In this document: positions 1 to 8,764 of the stretch, piece after piece
How positions within the stretch are numbered: the stretch's first letter is position 1
Layout: each line of letters begins with the position of its first letter
Source: Rhizobium mongolense subsp. loessense
GTDB taxonomy: Bacteria > Pseudomonadota > Alphaproteobacteria > Rhizobiales > Rhizobiaceae
NCBI RefSeq assembly: GCF_900099775.1
Contig: NZ_FMTM01000001.1
Location: 558,001-622,000, forward strand
Length of the DNA: 64,000 bases
Reading direction: 5' to 3'
Translations under genes and position numbers: made by a program
The notes under the pieces: model-generated
Database searches by the model: none
What the model was told of the DNA's origin: nothing
What the model saw: the letters and a program-made list of their open reading frames with translations, nothing else

Positions 1-452
1 TCGCCGCTCGAGGCGTCGGTGTAGGGCTCGGTCAGGACGGGCGCATCGGCCTTGACTGCGTCCTGATACCACGGGCGCTTGCGCGGATCGTAATCCGCCG
101 GGAGCGGCAGGTCCGGCCAGGACGTGAACACGCCCTGTTCATCGCCGAGATAGGTACTGACGAACTGCTTCGTCAGGACGTCGTTCTGCAGCACGCTGAC
201 AACGCCGGCGGGATCGGCAGCCTTTGCGGAGGCGTTCGCGACCATCGCGGTCAGCGTGACGCGACCGTTCATCCAGTTGGCAAGGCTGCGTGCAGCCTGC
301 TCGCCGGAAGACTGGATATTCGCTTCGATCGAGGCCGTCGTGACGCTACGCTGCACCGAATTGATATAAGAGGAAAAGGCGACAAAGGCCGCGAGAACGA
401 CGGCGGACGCAGCGACAAGGATGCGCGTCATCAAATTCGTCTTCTTTTTCAA
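1..452 (-). CDS. methyl-accepting chemotaxis protein, N-terminal part (cut by window edge)
   Basis: Only about 150 N-terminal residues lie in the window; the frame runs open off the left edge. A lysine-rich start is followed by one membrane segment (about residues 10-28) and then an extracytoplasmic stretch with the dCache signature DPRKRPWYQDA, typical of amino-acid or organic-acid sensing chemoreceptors. The proposed start is TTG at 452, which has an AAAGGAA ribosome site about six bases upstream; an in-frame ATG lies at 431. The methyl-accepting signalling domain expected downstream is outside the window, so a Cache-containing histidine kinase or cyclase cannot be excluded. Confidence 0.7.
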   Translation of the reverse strand, partial: MKKKTNLMTRILVAASAVVLAAFVAFSSYINSVQRSVTTASIEANIQSSGEQAARSLANWMNGRVTLTAMVANASAKAADPAGVVSVLQNDVLTKQFVSTYLGDEQGVFTSWPDLPLPADYDPRKRPWYQDAVKADAPVLTEPYTDASSG

Positions 453-658
453 GATGCGTTCCTTTCGGATCGTCTGCCGTCGCGTCGCCGCGCAGGAACG
501 CGGGGCGGGAGCGCTGAACGGGCAGAGGGCTCATGGAGACAAGGATGCGCAAAGCGCCTCATGCGCCCGGACGACCGAATGGATCAACTCGTCACCCCCT
601 GATTATTAGGGGTTACTTAAAACAGGCTTAAAATCTAGCAAAAATCCCGTGTCCGGGA

Positions 659-1411
659 TCAGCGGCGCATGAAGGCCTCGAAAGCCGCACGGGCTTCGGC
701 GCTCTTCAACTGTGCGGCAAAATGCCGGGCCTCGTCATCGATGCGCGCAACGATCTCGGCACGGTCGCCGCGGATGAGATTGCGAGCAATCTTCAAGGCT
801 TCCGGCGGCTTGGCGGCGAGTTTTGCGGCGGCCGCAAGGGTTAGGGATTCAACGTCCGGCGCGGAGCAAACCTTCCAGACCAGCCCGGCATCCTTTACCT
901 CCTGCGCGGAGAATGCTTCACCCGCAGCAAGCAGGGCGAAGGCGCGCTGATGACCCATGATGCGCGGCGCAAGCAAGCTGGAAGCAGCTTCGGGCACGAG
1001 CGCCAGATCGACGAAAGGTGTGCGAAACTGGCTGCGGTCGGAGGCGACCGTCAAATCGCAATGCATGTGCATCGTCGTGCCGATGCCGATCGCCAGCCCA
1101 TCGACGCCGGAAACCAGCGGCTTTTCGGCATTGACGAGCGCATTGAGGAAATCGAGGAGCTCCCGGCCAAGCGAGCCACCCGTGGCCGCCGCGAGGAAGT
1201 CGCCGATATCGTTACCTGCGGAAAAAGCGCCTTCTGTGCCGAGGAAGACCGTCGCGCGGATGGTGATGTCCTCATTCGCCGCCTTCAGCGCTTCGGTCAT
1301 TCGCACATACATGGCGCGGGTAATCGCGTTCTTCTTTTCCGGGCGGTTGAAGCGAATGATCTGTACGCCGGGATGAGCAGCGGATTGTTCGACGATGATG
1401 TGGTCGGACAT
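659..1411 (-). CDS. enoyl-CoA hydratase/isomerase family protein
   Basis: A 250-residue crotonase-fold protein, the usual length for the family. It begins with the typical strand and FNRPEKKNAIT motif, and the oxyanion-hole segment GAFSAGNDIGDF is at about residues 58-70. Crotonases hydrate or isomerise enoyl-CoA thioesters during fatty-acid or amino-acid breakdown; the exact substrate cannot be read from sequence. It lies 9 bp downstream of the acyl-CoA dehydrogenase on the same strand, so the two almost certainly form one transcript performing consecutive beta-oxidation steps. Confidence 0.88.
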   Translation of the reverse strand: MSDHIIVEQSAAHPGVQIIRFNRPEKKNAITRAMYVRMTEALKAANEDITIRATVFLGTEGAFSAGNDIGDFLAAATGGSLGRELLDFLNALVNAEKPLVSGVDGLAIGIGTTMHMHCDLTVASDRSQFRTPFVDLALVPEAASSLLAPRIMGHQRAFALLAAGEAFSAQEVKDAGLVWKVCSAPDVESLTLAAAAKLAAKPPEALKIARNLIRGDRAEIVARIDDEARHFAAQLKSAEARAAFEAFMRR

Positions 1412-1420
1412 GAATGATCC

Positions 1421-3199
1421 TCAGGCAAGAGCAATGCGGGCAGCGGCGAGACTATCTGCGCCGTTGATGACGCGATCCTTCAAGGCTGCGGTTTCCGACA
1501 ACAGATTTTCGGCGGCAAAGCGGCAAAGCGCAATGCGGCTTTCGTGCGCATCGTCAGAGACCCTGGCAAGCCCGCCTTTGGCGAGGTAGGAGCCGGTCAG
1601 GGCGAGCCCGAAGAGGCGCTGATAGGGCGTCGCTCCCGAAAGGGCCTCGGTCACCTTGCCATCTACCTGCACCTTTAAAAGCCAGCCGGTTGCCTGTTCG
1701 AGATCGGCGACGGCCGAATCAAGCCGCGTTGCCGTTTCGCCAAAGCCTTCGATATTGGAACTGCGCACCTGATCGGCGATATCGCGGAGTTCGGCGAGGA
1801 AGCCTTTCACGTGATCGCCGTTCGAAAGCGGGAGCTTGCGGGTGACGAGATCGATCGCCTGGATTCCGTTGGTGCCTTCGTAGATCGGCGCGATCCGAGC
1901 GTCGCGCAGAAAGCGGGCAGCGCCCGTCTCCTCGATGAAGCCCATGCCGCCATGGACCTGAATGCCGAGCGAGGCGACGTCGACGCCGGCATCGGTCGAG
2001 AAGGACTTGGCGATCGGCGTCAGAAGCGCAGCGCGTTCCTGCCAATGCTGCTTGTCTCCGCTGGCGCGATGAGACATGTCGATCGCATGGGCGCAGGCAT
2101 AGGAGATGGCGCGGGAACCTTGCGTCAGCGCCTTCATCGTCAGCAGCATGCGGGCAACGTCGGGATGTTCGATGATCGGGCTCATGCCGCTGCCGCTCCA
2201 GCCAGGCGCCCTGCCCTGCGTGCGCTCCATGGCATAGGCGATCGCCTTCTGCGTCGCGGCTTCGGCGATCGCGACACCCTGCATGCCGACCGTCAGACGG
2301 GCGTTGTTCATCATCGTGAACATGCAGTTGAGGCCCTTGTTCTCTTCGCCCACGAGCCAGCCGACCGCCCCCTTGTCGCCGCCGAACCTGCCGTCGCCAT
2401 AAATCATCGTGCAGGTGGGCGATCCGTGGATGCCCATCTTGTGTTCCAGCGAATGGCAAAAGACGTCGTTGCGGCCACCGAGCGAGCCATCGTCGTTGAC
2501 AAGGAACTTCGGCACCAGGAACAGCGAAATGCCGCGCGTGCCGGCCGGTGCATCAGGCACGCGGGCGAGGACGAGATGGATGATGTTGTCCGTAGCGTCG
2601 TGCTCGCCCCAGGTGATGAATATCTTCTGGCCGAACAGGCGATAGGTGCCGTCATCGCGCCGCTCGGCCCGGCTCTTCAGCGCGCCGACGTCCGACCCTG
2701 CATGCGGCTCGGTGAGGTTCATGGTGGCAGTCCACTCGCCGGAGATGAGCTTCGCCAGGTATTTCTGCTGAAGTTCCGGGCTGCCGTGGGCACTCAGCGC
2801 CTCGACCGCACCCATCGTCAGCGTCGGGCAGAGCGCGAAGGCCGTGGCGCCGGAATTCCACATTTCAAGAGCGGCGACGTTCAGCATGTTGGGCAGGCCC
2901 TGGCCGCCATGTTCCTCGGGGCCCGTCAGTCCGTTCCAGCCACCTGCGATCCAATCCTGATAGAGTTTCGCCCAGCCGTCCGGGGTCTTGACTTCGCCGT
3001 CAACCAGACGAGCACCCTGCCTGTCGCCGATCTCGGCCAGCGGGGCGATTTCTTCCGTCGCGAAACGACCGGCTTCGTTCAGAATCGCATCGACCAGATC
3101 CTCGCCGAGGTCGCCGAGCAGGCCTTTATCGATCGCCTCGCTTAGCCCTGCGACGTGTCTCAGGGTAAACGCGATGTCCTCGACGGGCGCCTTGTACAT
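1421..3199 (-). CDS. acyl-CoA dehydrogenase (C-terminal-domain-extended type)
   Basis: FAD enzyme that introduces the alpha-beta double bond into acyl-CoA and passes electrons to ETF. At 592 residues it is longer than the approximately 380-residue classical enzymes, fitting the subgroup with an extra C-terminal helical domain. Visible motifs include MNLTEPHAGSDVGAL (FAD/substrate loop), the GMQGVAIAEAATQKA helix, and IYEGTNGIQAIDL near the catalytic-base region. The start MYKAP was preferred over an ATG five codons upstream because GAGGAG sits correctly before it. It precedes the enoyl-CoA hydratase by 9 bp. A LiuR-like operator lies upstream. Confidence 0.9.
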   Translation of the reverse strand: MYKAPVEDIAFTLRHVAGLSEAIDKGLLGDLGEDLVDAILNEAGRFATEEIAPLAEIGDRQGARLVDGEVKTPDGWAKLYQDWIAGGWNGLTGPEEHGGQGLPNMLNVAALEMWNSGATAFALCPTLTMGAVEALSAHGSPELQQKYLAKLISGEWTATMNLTEPHAGSDVGALKSRAERRDDGTYRLFGQKIFITWGEHDATDNIIHLVLARVPDAPAGTRGISLFLVPKFLVNDDGSLGGRNDVFCHSLEHKMGIHGSPTCTMIYGDGRFGGDKGAVGWLVGEENKGLNCMFTMMNNARLTVGMQGVAIAEAATQKAIAYAMERTQGRAPGWSGSGMSPIIEHPDVARMLLTMKALTQGSRAISYACAHAIDMSHRASGDKQHWQERAALLTPIAKSFSTDAGVDVASLGIQVHGGMGFIEETGAARFLRDARIAPIYEGTNGIQAIDLVTRKLPLSNGDHVKGFLAELRDIADQVRSSNIEGFGETATRLDSAVADLEQATGWLLKVQVDGKVTEALSGATPYQRLFGLALTGSYLAKGGLARVSDDAHESRIALCRFAAENLLSETAALKDRVINGADSLAAARIALA

Positions 3200-3263
3200 A
3201 TCATCTCCTCGCATCTCAAACGGAACCGTGGTTCCAAAGCCTCCGGTGGAAGAGCTAATTGAT

Positions 3264-3280
3264 TTTTACGTAAACGTCAA
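3264..3280. promoter_or_regulatory. candidate LiuR/MerR-type operator before the acyl-CoA dehydrogenase
   Basis: The plus strand reads TTTTACGTAAACGTCAA here, an imperfect palindrome of the TTTACGTnnACGTCAA kind associated with MerR-family LiuR regulators of branched-chain amino acid and fatty acid degradation. Read on the minus strand it also contains TTGACG, which could act as a -35 element, so a bound regulator would sit in the promoter of the acyl-CoA dehydrogenase-hydratase pair. Assignment rests on remembered motif similarity; no liuR gene is in the window. Confidence 0.45.
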
Positions 3281-3400
3281 TTTCGAATTCGGCGTTTCAG
3301 AATTGACGATATCTTGCCACTCGCAGGTCTTCACACTTGCACAAACAACCGTCATGGAGAATCTCTAAACAGACTGATCGCATCAAAAGGATCGCGACCG

Positions 3401-4396
3401 ATGGATACATTGCCCGCCAATATACCCGGCCTCGTCTGGGCCTACAGTTTTCCGGCAGGAAGCGGTAAGGCAGTGCGCCTGCACAACAGCGCGTTTCCGG
3501 CAGAACTGGTGTCCGGCAACGGCTTTTACTGGCTGCATCTCAACCTCGCCGATGCGCGCGTCCCTGCCCTGCTCGAAACGCTGGACGGCCTTTCCGAAGA
3601 TGCCAAGACGGCTCTCACAACGCGCGATACGCATGCTGCGCTTACCGTGGACGAGCAGATGCTCTACGGCACGCTCATCGATTGCCAGCGTGAATTCGAT
3701 CAGGATACCAACGATCTCGGCTGGCTGCATTTCGTGATCGCCGATCGCTTCATAATCACCACCCGTCTGCAGCCGCTGCGCAGTGTCGAGCGGGCACGCG
3801 CGATGATCGAAAAGAATCCGGCAAAATTCTCCCGGCCGGTGGACCTCTTCGAACTGCTGGTGATCGAGTTTCAGCGCACGCTGATTTCCGTTGTCATGGA
3901 GCTCACCGAAGAACTGAACCTCATCGAAGACTTCGTCTACGACAACGTTTCGCGCGATGAGCGGCGGCGGCTGGCGCCGGCACGCCGCACAATCGTACGC
4001 CTCCACCGGCACCTCAGAAACGTGTTGACGCTCATGCGGCGTGCCTCGGCCTCCGACGAGGACGAGATGCCCTTCGGCTTCGAGGATATTGCCGGCCGGC
4101 TAACGAGCAGGCTGGAATCGGTCGACCACGATATCTATGCATTGCAGGAACGCGCCCGCTTGCTGCACGAGGAAATCGACTCGAAGCAGTCCTCCGAGAC
4201 CAACCGTCATCTCTACATCCTTTCGATCATGACCGCCTTCCTGCTGCCGCCAACGCTGGTGACCGGCTTCTTCGGCATGAATACGGCCAATCTACCCTTC
4301 GCCGAAGGACCTGGCGGTACGGAATACGCGGTGGCGCTCCTTATCGCTTCGGTCCTGCTTGCCTGGTGGCTGCTCAAGCGGGTCAATATTCTTTGA
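3401..4396 (+). CDS. CorA-superfamily divalent cation transporter, ZntB-like
   Basis: A 331-residue inner-membrane protein with a large cytoplasmic N-terminal domain and two C-terminal membrane helices (about 270-290 and 305-325). The pore signature is GFFGMNTANLPF: the GMN motif followed by TANLPF marks the ZntB branch, which moves zinc or other divalent ions, more than classical CorA. The start ATG at 3401 is preceded by AAAAGGA; an open frame reaches back to 3314 but lacks a ribosome site. A second, more CorA-like paralogue is at 51353-52330. Confidence 0.88.
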   Translation: MDTLPANIPGLVWAYSFPAGSGKAVRLHNSAFPAELVSGNGFYWLHLNLADARVPALLETLDGLSEDAKTALTTRDTHAALTVDEQMLYGTLIDCQREFDQDTNDLGWLHFVIADRFIITTRLQPLRSVERARAMIEKNPAKFSRPVDLFELLVIEFQRTLISVVMELTEELNLIEDFVYDNVSRDERRRLAPARRTIVRLHRHLRNVLTLMRRASASDEDEMPFGFEDIAGRLTSRLESVDHDIYALQERARLLHEEIDSKQSSETNRHLYILSIMTAFLLPPTLVTGFFGMNTANLPFAEGPGGTEYAVALLIASVLLAWWLLKRVNIL

Positions 4397-4521
4397 CAGG
4401 AAAAATCGCTGCACTGCTTGCCATGGACGCATATCGAAATACGCAGCATGGCTGCAATGGATGGCTGCAGGCTCTGCCGTGCCGGCTCGCGCTTCGTCAC
4501 GCAGAAGAATAAGATCACAAC

Positions 4522-4682
4522 ATGAAACTGCGTGCACTCGACCATATGTACTTTGTGTAAATGATGTTGCCATAGAGATTTTAGACGAGCCGGGCGAGCG
4601 TGACGGAGCGACGGGCTAAATCCTGTCCGTTTACTTCAAGGATCCGGACGGCAACCTCGTCGAGGTGAGCACCCCGCTCTAG
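4522..4682 (+). pseudogene. decayed glyoxalase/VOC-family gene remnant
   Basis: A short N-terminal piece reads MKLRALDHMYFV and stops at 4558-4560. Further on, in another frame from about 4566, the sequence reads VAIEILDEPGERDGATG, then an in-frame TAA (4617-4619), then ILSVYFKDPDGNLVEVSTPL and a normal stop. The last block is the conserved C-terminal strand of small glyoxalase/bleomycin-resistance-family proteins. Most of the middle of the roughly 130-residue domain is missing. The combination of an internal deletion, a frame change and a nonsense codon shows a dead gene. Translations were made by hand from the bases. Confidence 0.75.
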
Positions 4683-4809
4683 CAACAATTCGAATGCCCG
4701 ATCGAGTCGGACGAAGCCTTTGCGGCCGGCGGGTTCGTTCTCTGGCGCAAAGGAGCCACCGCTGTACTGTCCTTTCGACGTGAGCTGGCGGCATCTATAC
4801 TCAATATCG

Positions 4810-4837
4810 AAAAGCCCGGCAGTGCTGCCGGGCTTTT
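4810..4837. terminator. bidirectional rho-independent terminator
   Basis: A perfect stem AAAAGCCCGGCAG / CTGCCGGGCTTTT with a two-base loop, A-tract on one side and T-tract on the other. It sits between the glyoxalase remnant (plus) and the BA14K gene (minus) and can terminate transcripts from either side. Confidence 0.85.
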
Positions 4838-4859
4838 CGGTTCAAAATCGTACTAGGCC

Positions 4860-5339
4860 TTAGTTGTAAGGCGAATAGCATTGCTGACGTGGGCCGTTGT
4901 AAGGCTGGAACGTATTGTCGTAAGCCCGGTACGAACGGTAGCGGTTTGCGCACCAGGCGACGTGACCGCCGCCGCCACTATAGGCCGGCGGAGCGACGTA
5001 GCGCGGCTGCGAGGCGATCGCGCCACCGATTATCGCGCCGGCACCGAAAGCAGCCAGCGGATACCAGTAGCCGTTATAGTGACGATAGCCGGGGCGCGAA
5101 TAGCGATAGCCGCGATATCCGCCATAGTAACCAGAGCGATATGCGGGACGGTAACCGGGATAGTATCCGGGACGATAGTCCGGGCGATAGTAACGGCGAT
5201 ACTGAACGTTCTGCACGTCCGAGGATTTTTCCACCTGCGGTGCTGCCGGCATCTGAACGGCCTGCGACGGCACGAAGCTCGTCAGGACAACAGCTGCGGA
5301 AAAGACCGCACTGGCAATTTTCTTACTGAGCACATTCAT
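4860..5339 (-). CDS. BA14K-family secreted protein
   Basis: A 159-residue protein with an N-terminal signal peptide (cleavage likely after VPSQA, near residue 27). A low-complexity middle rich in Tyr, Arg, Gly and Pro carries repeated RPGY/YRPxY units, then comes a Gly/Ala hydrophobic segment ([14 protein letters not shown]). The C-terminus [12 protein letters not shown]...[12 protein letters not shown] is the hallmark of BA14K proteins, with two cysteines. The family includes a Brucella immunoreactive, lectin-like envelope protein; function in rhizobia is unknown. The start has TTGGAG upstream. A longer open frame extends upstream but is not needed. Confidence 0.85.
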   Translation of the reverse strand: MNVLSKKIASAVFSAAVVLTSFVPSQAVQMPAAPQVEKSSDVQNVQYRRYYRPDYRPGYYPGYRPAYRSGYYGGYRGYRYSRPGYRHYNGYWYPLAAFGAGAIIGGAIASQPRYVAPPAYSGGGGHVAWCANRYRSYRAYDNTFQPYNGPRQQCYSPYN

Positions 5340-5500
5340 TGCATTCTCCAATCCCCAAGCGCGAAATCTGGCCTCGCCTGTAACGTATGAGTGCGGAAAA
5401 TGTTCCCAACACGCGCCGTTCGGCATGGATCGAGTTTTTACCGGAACGCAAATGAACCGGGGATTAACCGGTTCATTTTCCGCGATTGGAACGGAAAAAC

Positions 5501-6745
5501 TCAGGCGACGTCGGAAAGCTTCGCCTGATCGCCCTGGAGGCGGTTCACCATGAAGTTCGAGTACCATTCGAGGAACTGCATGACGCCGCCTTCATGGAGC
5601 ATCGAGTAGGGACCGGGCTCATAGGCCGGCGAGTGGATGCCGAAGGCGTTCTCTTCGACGATGCGGCGGTCCTGATCGTTGGTTTCCGTCCAGACGTGTG
5701 TGAGTTCCTCGAGATTGTAATCCACGCCTTCGACGGCGTCCTTGTGCACGATCCACTTCGTCGTAACGGCTGTCTCGTTGGCGCTGAGCGGTAGGACGCG
5801 GAACGAGATCGCGTGGTCGCCGAGTAGGTGATTCCAGGTCGTCGGATAGTGAAAGAGCAGCATGGTGCCGATGCGGTCGATCTTCACATCCTCCGAAAGC
5901 GGGCGCTTGACGGCACTCTTGCCGGACATGGTGTAGCTTTCGGCATCCTCGATCAGCGGCATGCGGGCGGTGCGGAACTGGCCGTCCGGCGAGATCTGGA
6001 ATTTGCTCGGAAGGCCCGCCGCCTCGCAGCGCGCCCAGTGACCGGCGATTTCCGGGTCGTCGGCGCCACCGTCCGTGCCAGTGACGCTCGGGGCTTCCGG
6101 ATAGGTGCGGCAGAGCTCCGGATGGTTGGCGGCGCAATGGTAGCACTCGCGGTTGTTTTCCCAGACAAGCTTCCAGTTGCCCTTCTCGACTATGGTGCTC
6201 TGGAAGGCGATCTTGCCTTCGCTCAGACGGTGGGGAAGCAGATAGGGGCTGACCATGTCGCGAATCGGCTGGAAGTCCGGTGCCTTATCTGCCAGGCAGA
6301 TGAAGATGTAGCCCGCAAAGCTCTCGCAGTGCACGGGCTTCAGGCTGTAGCCGCTCTTGTCGAAATCATCGCCCATGTGGCGGGCGAAGGCGAGCTTGCC
6401 GTCAAGGTCATAAGCCCACTGGTGATAGGGACAGACGAGGCGGACCGACGAGCCGTGCTCCTTGGTGCAGACACGCGAACCGCGGTGGCGGCAGCTGTTG
6501 TGGAAGGCACGGATGACGTTGTCGCGGCCGCGTACGATGACCACGGGATACTGGCCGATCTGAACCGTGAAATAGGCGCCTGGCTTCGGCAGTTCGCAAT
6601 CATGGCCCATGAACAGCCAGTCGCGATAATAGATCATCTCCATATCGAGCTTGAAATAATCTTCGTCGATATAGAAAGGCTGCTCAAGGCTGAAGCCTGA
6701 GCGCCGGTTCTTGAGCTGCCGCAAAACGTTGCTGCGAATATCCAT
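5501..6745 (-). CDS. Rieske-type aromatic-ring-hydroxylating/betaine-type oxygenase alpha subunit
   Basis: A 414-residue oxygenase. The N-terminal Rieske domain binds a 2Fe-2S cluster through C85-x-H87 and C105-x2-H108. The catalytic domain carries the mononuclear iron motif [14 protein letters not shown]. Overall the sequence (for example [13 protein letters not shown] after the Rieske domain) looks closest to the GbcA/glycine-betaine and related quaternary-amine monooxygenases, but substrate is not provable. No ferredoxin reductase partner such as GbcB is next to it, so the electron donor is encoded elsewhere. The start MDIRSN follows GAGGA; the open frame continues 22 codons further upstream without a ribosome site. 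Confidence 0.85.
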   Translation of the reverse strand: MDIRSNVLRQLKNRRSGFSLEQPFYIDEDYFKLDMEMIYYRDWLFMGHDCELPKPGAYFTVQIGQYPVVIVRGRDNVIRAFHNSCRHRGSRVCTKEHGSSVRLVCPYHQWAYDLDGKLAFARHMGDDFDKSGYSLKPVHCESFAGYIFICLADKAPDFQPIRDMVSPYLLPHRLSEGKIAFQSTIVEKGNWKLVWENNRECYHCAANHPELCRTYPEAPSVTGTDGGADDPEIAGHWARCEAAGLPSKFQISPDGQFRTARMPLIEDAESYTMSGKSAVKRPLSEDVKIDRIGTMLLFHYPTTWNHLLGDHAISFRVLPLSANETAVTTKWIVHKDAVEGVDYNLEELTHVWTETNDQDRRIVEENAFGIHSPAYEPGPYSMLHEGGVMQFLEWYSNFMVNRLQGDQAKLSDVA

Positions 6746-6867
6746 CTGTTTATCCTCGTGCCATAGGCTGCCGCCACGAAGGCGGGATGGAAGCGCCCGC
6801 TTCTTTTCCATGCGGGAGAACTATCATGGGGTCATTTAAACACCGGCCATGACTGCCGCTTGGTTGT

Positions 6868-6954
6868 AATGCGACATCGGCTTCGAAATTGACGACAGCG
6901 TGGTGAGGCAACACGATTTTCGGCCTCCGCCACATAGCCTTCAAATGCGACATC
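6868..6954. repeat. pair of 11-bp direct repeats AATGCGACATC
   Basis: AATGCGACATC occurs at 6868-6878 and again at 6944-6954, 76 bp apart, in the 370-bp region between the divergent Rieske oxygenase and the hypothetical gene at 7116. Same-orientation copies in a divergent promoter region suggest a regulator binding site, but the regulator is unknown. The rest of the region shows no gene. Confidence 0.45.
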
Positions 6955-7050
6955 CGACAAACGCAAACCTGACAGCAGAATTCACCTGCATTCGCCGTCA
7001 TTATCGCATCTGCGACGCCCTTTCGCCACACGCTCCGGCCATCGTGCGCT

Positions 7051-7065
7051 TTAACTGGCCATTAA
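7051..7065. promoter_or_regulatory. CtrA-type box TTAA-N7-TTAA
   Basis: TTAACTGGCCATTAA matches the alphaproteobacterial CtrA consensus TTAA-N7-TTAA exactly. It is about 50 bp upstream of the hypothetical gene at 7116, a usual position for a promoter-proximal cell-cycle regulator site. Confidence 0.5.
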
Positions 7066-7115
7066 GCATAAACTCCTATGTTTCCCCTATCGGACAAAGC
7101 AATGGAATGCGAGCC

Positions 7116-7724
7116 ATGGCGAAACTTCGCTATTTCGACGCCAAAGGAGATGCCGGGCCGCAGGACATGAAGTCTGCAGCGCCGCATTCCGAATTTCTCC
7201 GCACCGGCAAGATCACCCGCGATCGCGCGCACTGGCTCGCCGAAGAACGCCGCTACCTGAGCTACCGCGAAGTAAGCGAGAAAACCGGCCGAAAACTGCA
7301 GACGGCAGGCATCAAGGCGCATCAGCAGATCAATGGCTTCCACCGCACGATCCAGTTCCCCAAGATGGTGTTCCACCGGACGCTCGCCGACAGGCCGCAT
7401 CTCGGTTACTGCCATGTCACGGCTGCCCGGACAAAATTCGCCCGCTACGAGGAGGTCAGCTGGGCCTTTTATATCGCCAATTTCTACGCAGACATCGGCG
7501 ACAACGACAATTTCTTCCATCACATCGATATCAAATATTCCCGCATGTATTTCGCGGTTGCAATCAAGCCCGGCGAGCATACGCCGGAGAAAATGACGAT
7601 CGACCGCTCCATTCGCGGCAACGGCGTGCTCTTCAGAACCGACGATCCGCAGGTGGCGATCAGGAATGTGCTTCTGCTTGGCGCCCGCGACGAACAGCTT
7701 CGCGAAATCATCCGCCAGCTCTGA
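7116..7724 (+). CDS. conserved hypothetical protein, function unknown
   Basis: A 202-residue soluble, basic protein without signal peptide or membrane segment. It is possibly a member of a DUF (DUF6656-like) restricted to rhizobia, but I cannot confirm that. The N-terminal part (to about residue 75) is charged, with KITRDRAHWLAEERRYLSY; the remainder is a mixed alpha-beta domain. Two starts compete: ATG 7107 (MRAMAKL) and ATG 7116 (MAKL); 7116 is chosen by spacing from a GGA and by the natural-looking N-terminus. A CtrA-type box lies upstream, suggesting cell-cycle control. The next gene, Sua5, starts 55 bp later on the same strand. Confidence 0.6.
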   Translation: MAKLRYFDAKGDAGPQDMKSAAPHSEFLRTGKITRDRAHWLAEERRYLSYREVSEKTGRKLQTAGIKAHQQINGFHRTIQFPKMVFHRTLADRPHLGYCHVTAARTKFARYEEVSWAFYIANFYADIGDNDNFFHHIDIKYSRMYFAVAIKPGEHTPEKMTIDRSIRGNGVLFRTDDPQVAIRNVLLLGARDEQLREIIRQL

Positions 7725-7779
7725 TATTGATCGCAAGCTTTCAAAGGCCTATGGGACTGCCTGGAACAACGGGCGGCAC

Positions 7780-8754
7780 ATGGCACGCATAATCGACATC
7801 GCACAACATCGACATGAAGCGCTGCAAATGGCGTCGGCGGTGCTTTCGGAAGGTTTTCCGGTCGCCATTCCGACTGAGACCGTCTACGGCCTTGCTGCCG
7901 ATGCCACCAATGCGGTGGCGATAACCCGTATCTACGAGACCAAAGGCCGCCCCCGCTTCAATCCGCTGATCTGCCATATGAGCGATTTGGCGATGGCGGA
8001 AGAATATGCGGAGTTCGATCCGGTCTCGCGCGCACTGGCGCAAGCCTTCTGGCCAGGGCCTTTGACGCTCGTTCTGTCCTTGAAGGCGGAAAGCCAGATC
8101 CATGCGCTGGCAACTGCCGGTCTGGATACGGTTGGTATCCGCGTGCCGAAAGGGTTTGCGGGCGACCTTATCCGCGCCTTCGGCAAACCGCTAGCCGCAC
8201 CGAGCGCCAACACATCGGGCAGAATCAGCGCCACCAACGCAGCGCATGTCGACGCCGATCTCGGCGGCAAGATCCGGCTCATCGTCGATGCAGGCGCCAG
8301 CACCGTCGGCGTCGAATCCACGATCGTCAAGGTCGAGGACGGCGAACTGAAACTGCTGCGGCCCGGTGGGCTTGCGGCCTCCGAGATCGAGCGCATCGCC
8401 GGCAAGCGGCTGCGGCGTGCCGGCAAGGCATCCGCAGCAATCGAGGCTCCCGGCATGCTCGCCTCGCATTATGCGCCCGGTGCCAATGTCCGTCTCGATG
8501 CCGGGGCTGTTAAAAGCGACGAGGCTTTGATTGCCTTCGGCGCGGCCGATGTCGCGGGTGCGAGCGATGCCGCCATCGTGCTCAACCTCAGCCCCTGTGG
8601 CGATCTGGCGGAGGCGGCTGCCAATCTTTTCGACTACATGAAGAAGGCCGATGCCAGCGGCGCAGCAACGATCGCCTTTTCGCCGATACCGGACGAGGGA
8701 CTTGGCGAAGCGATCAACGACCGTTTGCGGCGTGCCGCCGCGCCGCGCGAATAA
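7780..8754 (+). CDS. threonylcarbamoyl-AMP synthase, Sua5 type
   Basis: Makes threonylcarbamoyl-AMP from threonine, bicarbonate and ATP, the first step of the t6A37 modification of ANN-decoding tRNAs. The 324 residues contain an N-terminal YrdC domain (PTETVYGLAADA, KGRPRFNPL, APSANTSGRISAT, GVESTIVKV) and a C-terminal Sua5 domain after the linker APGMLASHYAPGA. That makes it the long Sua5 form rather than the short TsaC form. It stands 10 bp before the next gene and may be cotranscribed with it. Confidence 0.92.
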   Translation: MARIIDIAQHRHEALQMASAVLSEGFPVAIPTETVYGLAADATNAVAITRIYETKGRPRFNPLICHMSDLAMAEEYAEFDPVSRALAQAFWPGPLTLVLSLKAESQIHALATAGLDTVGIRVPKGFAGDLIRAFGKPLAAPSANTSGRISATNAAHVDADLGGKIRLIVDAGASTVGVESTIVKVEDGELKLLRPGGLAASEIERIAGKRLRRAGKASAAIEAPGMLASHYAPGANVRLDAGAVKSDEALIAFGAADVAGASDAAIVLNLSPCGDLAEAAANLFDYMKKADASGAATIAFSPIPDEGLGEAINDRLRRAAAPRE

Positions 8755-8764
8755 CAAGGAAGGA

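Noticed and set aside
1811..3145. 444-codon plus-strand open frame
   Set aside because: Antisense of the acyl-CoA dehydrogenase; high GC makes the opposite frame open. No domain or ribosome site.
4683..4800. Possible second gene fragment after the glyoxalase relic
   Set aside because: One frame is open but no similarity could be recognised; not enough to annotate.
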